This document shows, one piece after another, positions 60,297 to 64,000 of a stretch of 64,000 nucleotides of DNA. The stretch comes from JBCBGF01 sp039820585. GTDB lineage: Bacteria > Pseudomonadota > Alphaproteobacteria > Rhodobacterales > Rhodobacteraceae. Location of the stretch: contig JBCBPV010000011.1 in assembly GCA_039820585.1 (NCBI GenBank), forward strand, positions 1 through 64,000, given 5' to 3'. The notes under the pieces are model-generated. The model did no database searches. It had not been told where the DNA came from and worked only from the letters and a program-made list of their open reading frames with translations. The position numbers were made by a program, and so were the translations under genes. The stretch's first letter is position 1. Every line of letters begins with the position of its first letter.

Positions 60297-60866
60297 ATGC
60301 CCACACCAAATCCGAACGCGCTGGAGTTCCTGCGCACCCGCCGCTCGCGCCCGGCCAAGACGCTGACCACCCCGGTGCCGGATCGCGACGCCCTGCACCC
60401 CCTCTTGGAAGCCGCCGCGCGCAGCCCCGATCACGGCAAGCTGGAACCCTGGCGCTTTATCGTGCTGGAACGCGCGGCACTGACCCGGTTGGCGGATGCG
60501 GTGCCCGTGCGCGCCGCGGTGCTTGGGGTAGACGGTGAAAAGATGCAGGCGCAGTTCGGCACCGCAGATCTGGCGGTGGCGGTGGTGTCTGCACCCAAAC
60601 CGTCGGACAAGATCCCGCACGTGGAACAGGCGATGTCGGCGGGCGCGGTCTGTCTGGCTCTGTTGAACGCCGCGCTGGCGGCAGGATGGGGGGCCAATTG
60701 GCTGACCGGCTGGGCGGCGCATGATGCCGAATTCGTTCAGACGCATCTGGGCCTGACCCAGACGGAAACAATTGCCGGCTTTATCCATATCGGCACCGAG
60801 ACCGCGACGCCGCCAGAACGTCCACGTCCGGACCTGGGTGCAATCACGACCTGGGTTTCGGAATGA
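60297..60866 (+). CDS. nitroreductase family protein
   Basis: A 189-residue FMN-dependent oxidoreductase of the YdjA-type minimal nitroreductase family: FLRTRRSRPAKTLTTPVPDRDALHPLLEAAARSPDHGKLEPWRFIVL, FGTADLAVAVVSAPKPSDKIPHVEQAMSAGAVCLALLNAALAAGWGANWLTGW. ATG 60297 gives the family-typical start. The following gene at 60863 overlaps by four bases. Confidence 0.9.
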   Translation: MPTPNPNALEFLRTRRSRPAKTLTTPVPDRDALHPLLEAAARSPDHGKLEPWRFIVLERAALTRLADAVPVRAAVLGVDGEKMQAQFGTADLAVAVVSAPKPSDKIPHVEQAMSAGAVCLALLNAALAAGWGANWLTGWAAHDAEFVQTHLGLTQTETIAGFIHIGTETATPPERPRPDLGAITTWVSE

Positions 60867-61561
60867 TTTTCAACGACTTCCTAAAGGCGCTGGGTCAGAT
60901 GAGCGACCCGCGCTTTCGACGGGTGCTGTTCATCGGTCTGGGCTTGACGGTCGCGCTGTTGATCGGGGTGTATGCGCTGTTCTTAGGGCTTTTGAACTGG
61001 TTTTTCCCTGACACGCTGACCCTTCCCTTTCTGGGCGAGGTGACGTGGATCGACGATTTGCTGTCGGGCGCGTCGATCCTTTTGATGATGGTCTTGTCGA
61101 TCTTCCTGATGGTGCCCGTTGCGTCGGCCTTTACCTCACTGTTTCTGGATGATGTCGCCGACGCGGTGGAAGCCACCCATTTCCCAGGCCTGTCCCCTGC
61201 CCCGCGGGTCAGTTTCGCGGAAGGGCTGAGGGACAGTTTGAACTTTCTTGGTGTGCTGATCGCGGCGAACCTGGTCGCGCTGGTGGGATACCTGTTCCTG
61301 GGGCCGCTGGCACCGCTGGGCTTTATCGCGCTGAACGGGTTTCTTTTGGGGCGCGAGTATTTTCAACTGATCGCCCTGCGCCGCTTGGGCCGGGACGGTG
61401 CGAAAGCAGCGCGGCGGCGCCACGCGGTGCAGATCTGGGCTGCAGGCGCATTGATGGCCGCACCGCTAACCATCCCTATCGTGAACCTGCTGGTGCCTGT
61501 TCTGGGCGCGGCAACCTTTACCCATCTGTTCCACAGGCTGGAGGGGCAGCGCGCCGCCTAG
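60863..61561 (+). CDS. EI24/CysZ-like membrane protein
   Basis: A 232-residue inner-membrane protein with about four or five hydrophobic segments (23-50, 70-92, 128-155, 190-215). FLDDVADAVEATHFPG and FLLGREYFQLIALRRL fit the EI24 (PF07264) family, whose best studied bacterial member CysZ moves sulfate. It is translationally coupled to the nitroreductase gene (ATGA). The last four bases overlap the convergent DUF1467 gene. Confidence 0.85.
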   Translation: MIFNDFLKALGQMSDPRFRRVLFIGLGLTVALLIGVYALFLGLLNWFFPDTLTLPFLGEVTWIDDLLSGASILLMMVLSIFLMVPVASAFTSLFLDDVADAVEATHFPGLSPAPRVSFAEGLRDSLNFLGVLIAANLVALVGYLFLGPLAPLGFIALNGFLLGREYFQLIALRRLGRDGAKAARRRHAVQIWAAGALMAAPLTIPIVNLLVPVLGAATFTHLFHRLEGQRAA

Positions 61562-61842
61562 CCAGGCTCGCCCGCGGGCCCCATCCGGTCGAACCAGTCG
61601 ATGTCCCGCACGGTGATCACGCCGGAAAAGATGACCGCGGCCAAGATCACCCAAATCACGGCCGCAATCATTGTGACCAGCTTTGCCTTCTTGCGCATGT
61701 TCAGGTTCGCTGGCGCGCTGGCATGGGTGCCGGGTTCAACCTTGCCCTGGTCGCCCTGGGTTTCCAGCCGGATCGGGAGCACGACAAACAGCACCATGAA
61801 CCAGATCACCGCATAGAGCACGAGGCCCGAGACAATGCCCAT
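61558..61842 (-). CDS. DUF1467 family membrane protein
   Basis: A 94-residue protein with two membrane segments (about 5-25 and 55-75), typical of DUF1467, which in alphaproteobacteria is commonly found beside the methylmalonyl-CoA epimerase gene, as here. Function unknown. ATG 61842 touches the epimerase stop. Confidence 0.88.
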   Translation of the reverse strand: MGIVSGLVLYAVIWFMVLFVVLPIRLETQGDQGKVEPGTHASAPANLNMRKKAKLVTMIAAVIWVILAAVIFSGVITVRDIDWFDRMGPAGEPG

Positions 61843-62246
61843 CAGACCTGCTCCAGCTCCACCAAGGTGCCTGTGAAGTCTTTGGGATGGAGGAACAAAA
61901 CGGGCTTTCCATGGGCGCCGATCTTGGGCTCTCCATCGCCTAGAACCCGTGCGCCAGAGGCCTTCAGCTGGTCGCGGGCGGCCAGGATATCGTCAACCTC
62001 GTAACAGACGTGGTGAATGCCGCCAGATGGGTTTTTTTCCAGAAAGCCTGTAATCGGAGAGCCTTCGCCAAGAGGGTACAAAAGCTCGATCTTGGTGTTC
62101 GGCAACTCGATGAACACCACTGTCACCCCGTGATCGGGCTCATCTTGCGGCGGACCGACTGTGGCGCCAAGCGTATCACGGTACTGCGCCGACGCGGCCT
62201 CAAGATCGGGCACTGCGATGGCCACGTGGTTCAAGCGTCCAATCAT
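61842..62246 (-). CDS. mce: methylmalonyl-CoA epimerase
   Basis: A 134-residue VOC protein: LNHVAIAVPDLEAASAQYRDTLGATVGPPQDEPDHGVTVVFIELPNTKIELLYPLGEGSPI, HHVCYEVDDI and KPVLFLHPKDFTGTLVELEQ. His7, the metal ligands and the catalytic Glu fit the family. It converts (S)- to (R)-methylmalonyl-CoA, linking PccAB with the mutase. It is 53 kb from mutB, so not in the same transcription unit. Confidence 0.95.
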   Translation of the reverse strand: MIGRLNHVAIAVPDLEAASAQYRDTLGATVGPPQDEPDHGVTVVFIELPNTKIELLYPLGEGSPITGFLEKNPSGGIHHVCYEVDDILAARDQLKASGARVLGDGEPKIGAHGKPVLFLHPKDFTGTLVELEQV

Positions 62247-62392
62247 TGCGCGTCTCCCCGGCTCGCAAGTGTTGCGGTTTTATGGGCAAGACCGCCCCCA
62301 AGGGCAAGCGGCGGCAGGTCGCAGGCAGGCCGGTTAACCCCGCATTAGGCGAGACCGGTCAAAGTTGCCGGCAGAGCAGTGGAGGAACCACC

Positions 62393-63112
62393 ATGCCAGA
62401 GACCATCGATAAGATCCTGATCGGGCAGAAACCCACCCGCGAGCGGCCACTTTTGGGCCAGACGGTTCTGGTGATTGAAGACAGTCGCTTCGCATCTGAA
62501 GCGCTACGATTGATGTGCCTGAGATCCGGGGCACGGATCCGGCGGGCCAATAGCGTGGCGTCGGCCACCCGGCATCTGTCCACCTACCACCCGTCGGTGG
62601 CCATTGTAGACCTGGGCCTGCCCGATGGCAGCGGGCTGAGCTTGATTGAGGCGATGGCGTCGGCACAACCGCGGGTGCCGGTGATCTTAGCAACCTCGGG
62701 TGACGATGGTGCAGTGGATGCCGCGCGGGACGCGGGCGCTGACGGGTACCTGCCGAAACCAATGACCAGCCTGGCGGCCTTTCAAGCGGCGATCTTGGCG
62801 CATTTGCCCGCCAAGTTTGGCATGGTCCCGCTGCGCGCTGTGGATGACCCAGACCTGGCCCCCGACATGCTGGCCTTTCGCGATGATCTGACGCGGGCGG
62901 CGGAAGTGGCCAAGGCCGGAACTGATCACAAAACATTGGGTTACTTGGCACAATTCCTGCAGGGGTTGGCGAAGACGGCGGGCGACGATCCGCTGGAACA
63001 GGCGGCGGTGGAACTGGGCGAGGCGTTGAAGGCCGGTACCAAGGCCGGGCCGTCACTGAACCGTCTGGCCGGATTGATCAAGTCGCGACTGCGGGCGCCA
63101 GTATCGGTTTAA
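62393..63112 (+). CDS. response regulator with REC domain and helical C-terminus
   Basis: A 239-residue protein. Residues 24-145 form a receiver domain with acidic Asp30 (VIEDSRF), phospho-acceptor Asp73 (AIVDLGLPDGSG) and Lys122 (GYLPKPM). The C-terminal about 85 residues are helical and lack a DNA-binding motif, so it may act through protein contacts. ATG 62393 follows GGAGGAACCACC. No sensor kinase is adjacent. It overlaps the convergent GNAT gene by four bases. Confidence 0.88.
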   Translation: MPETIDKILIGQKPTRERPLLGQTVLVIEDSRFASEALRLMCLRSGARIRRANSVASATRHLSTYHPSVAIVDLGLPDGSGLSLIEAMASAQPRVPVILATSGDDGAVDAARDAGADGYLPKPMTSLAAFQAAILAHLPAKFGMVPLRAVDDPDLAPDMLAFRDDLTRAAEVAKAGTDHKTLGYLAQFLQGLAKTAGDDPLEQAAVELGEALKAGTKAGPSLNRLAGLIKSRLRAPVSV

Positions 63113-63843
63113 GTGGTCGCGGCCAGCGTTGGATCTGCGCTGACCCGGATGTCACGGGTTAGCTCAGACAGGGACATGATCTGCTGGCCATTTGCGTCAA
63201 AATTGGAAGGTGTCAGCCAAGCATCATAAGCCGCCTCGAGAGCTGGCCACTCGCTGTCGATAGCGGCGAACCAAGCGGTGTCGCGGTTGCGCCCTTTCAT
63301 CACGGCGGCTTGCCGAAAAACGCCTTCATAGCTAAGGCCCAGCCGCTCTGCCGCCCGGCGTGAGGCCAAGTTTAACGCGTTGCATTTCCATTCAAACCGG
63401 CGATACCCCATCTCAAACGCCCAGCGGATCATCAGTGTCATCGCCTCAGTTGCAGCCACCGTGCGCTGCAATTCGGCTGAGAAGTTGATGTGGCCCAGCT
63501 CAATCGACCCCGCCTCTGGCGCGATCCTGAGATAGCTCATCACGCCAGACGCCCGGTCCGTGTCATACGGGCGCACGGCGAAAAACACGGGATCGCCGAG
63601 CCCTTCCATCCCGCGCACCCAACGCTGGTAGGCGCCGGGGCTGTCGAAGGGGCCGTATGGCAGATAGTCCCAGATAGCGGGATCGGCGCTATTGGCGCGG
63701 TGCAGATCCACCGCCTGACGACTGGCCGACAGGGGTTCCACCGCGCAGGTGCGCCCGGTCAGCAAGCAGCGCGCGGGGCGCGGCGGCGGAGTCCAATCCG
63801 GCACCGGCTGGCCCAATTGCGGCTGAGATTTCACGTCGTCCAT
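63109..63843 (-). CDS. GNAT family N-acetyltransferase
   Basis: A 244-residue protein of the RimJ/RimL-type GNAT group: ELGHINFSAELQRTVAATEAMTLMIRWAFEMGYRRFEWKCNALNLASRRAAERLGLSYEGVFRQAAVMKGRNRDTAWFAAID, in which QRTVAATEA is the acetyl-CoA loop. It may acetylate a protein N-terminus or another amine. ATG 63843 is preferred to the longer frame. Confidence 0.85.
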   Translation of the reverse strand: MDDVKSQPQLGQPVPDWTPPPRPARCLLTGRTCAVEPLSASRQAVDLHRANSADPAIWDYLPYGPFDSPGAYQRWVRGMEGLGDPVFFAVRPYDTDRASGVMSYLRIAPEAGSIELGHINFSAELQRTVAATEAMTLMIRWAFEMGYRRFEWKCNALNLASRRAAERLGLSYEGVFRQAAVMKGRNRDTAWFAAIDSEWPALEAAYDAWLTPSNFDANGQQIMSLSELTRDIRVSADPTLAATT

Positions 63844-63896
63844 CTTGCGTCCACCGCCCTGCGATAGCAGCGGGGCGGCAGCGGCGCAAACCCTCG

Positions 63897-64000
63897 TCAC
63901 AAGAGCAGGCCGGGATCCTCGCCCATGTCGAGCCCGGGAAAGACGGTGCGTTCAAGAACGGAACGCTCCATCCCGAACGCCCCCCGCATCGCCCAGGCGG
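63897..64000 (-). CDS. C-terminus of an unrecognised protein, runs off the right edge
   Basis: A minus-strand frame open from 64000 to a TGA at 63897, ending FGMERSVLERTVFPGLDMG, EDPGLLL. It is only 33 residues, so I cannot name the family. Its stop lies 54 bases before the GNAT start and both are on the same strand. Confidence 0.45.
   Translation of the reverse strand, partial: AWAMRGAFGMERSVLERTVFPGLDMGEDPGLLL

Overview
The window is GC-rich, densely packed bacterial DNA. Its gene content points to an alphaproteobacterium of the Rhodobacteraceae (Roseobacter group). Indicators are a PccR-type regulator between the propionyl-CoA carboxylase genes, DUF1127, DUF1467, DUF6455 and YdcH small proteins, a VPLPA-type sorting tail, TctABC and sugar ABC transporters, and dispersed AAATATCCCGGGG intergenic repeats. 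I saw no rRNA, tRNA, CRISPR array, transposase or phage gene.

Layout: 1-2004 is an Suv3-like RNA helicase gene that runs off the left edge and carries an apparent frameshift near 1368. 2221-6841 holds small and housekeeping-type genes (secreted PMPRP protein, TPR protein, SCP2 protein, two alpha/beta hydrolases, an HpcH/HpaI aldolase, a ketopantoate reductase homologue). 6860-17719 is the propionyl-CoA assimilation region: methylmalonyl-CoA mutase, PccA, PccB and PccR, with small lipoproteins and a Bcr/CflA-type MFS exporter. TTTGCAAA-type sites lie in front of pccB and pccR. The matching epimerase is at 61842-62246, so the route from propionyl-CoA to succinyl-CoA is complete in the window. 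17722-24455 holds YdcH, RidA, ClpX, ClpP, ArsR with an AHSA1 protein, a photolyase-like protein with apparently swapped domains, a LysR regulator and a methyltransferase.

24546-31930 is a sugar-uptake operon on the minus strand: LacI regulator, binding protein, two unusual permeases, glycoside hydrolase and ATPase. A perfect 16-bp palindromic operator precedes it. 32489-35553 is a TctCBA transporter. Divergent from it, 35699-39812 is a tightly overlapping operon of hydantoinase-like amidohydrolase, VOC protein, hydantoin-racemase-like protein, kinase-like protein and DHDPS-like lyase. It faces an aldehyde dehydrogenase and a peptide-type ABC transporter (39950-44751).

44978-48348 is the most unusual part. 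Two paralogous secreted proteins share a roughly 48-residue two-cysteine domain I do not recognise, followed by an acidic patch, a Gly/Asp-rich linker and a very lysine-rich tail. A transglutaminase-like cysteine peptidase gene lies next to them. The group sits between the peptide transporter permeases and a matching binding protein (49257-50732). The rest (50894-64000) holds a membrane-anchored thioredoxin-like protein, an M20 peptidase, KdsB and KdsD for Kdo synthesis, 4-alpha-glucanotransferase, two DUF6455 proteins, an M48 lipoprotein, a DCC-family protein, an HDAC-family deacetylase, DUF1127, a nitroreductase, an EI24/CysZ-like membrane protein, DUF1467, the epimerase, a response regulator, a GNAT acetyltransferase and the tail of an unrecognised gene.
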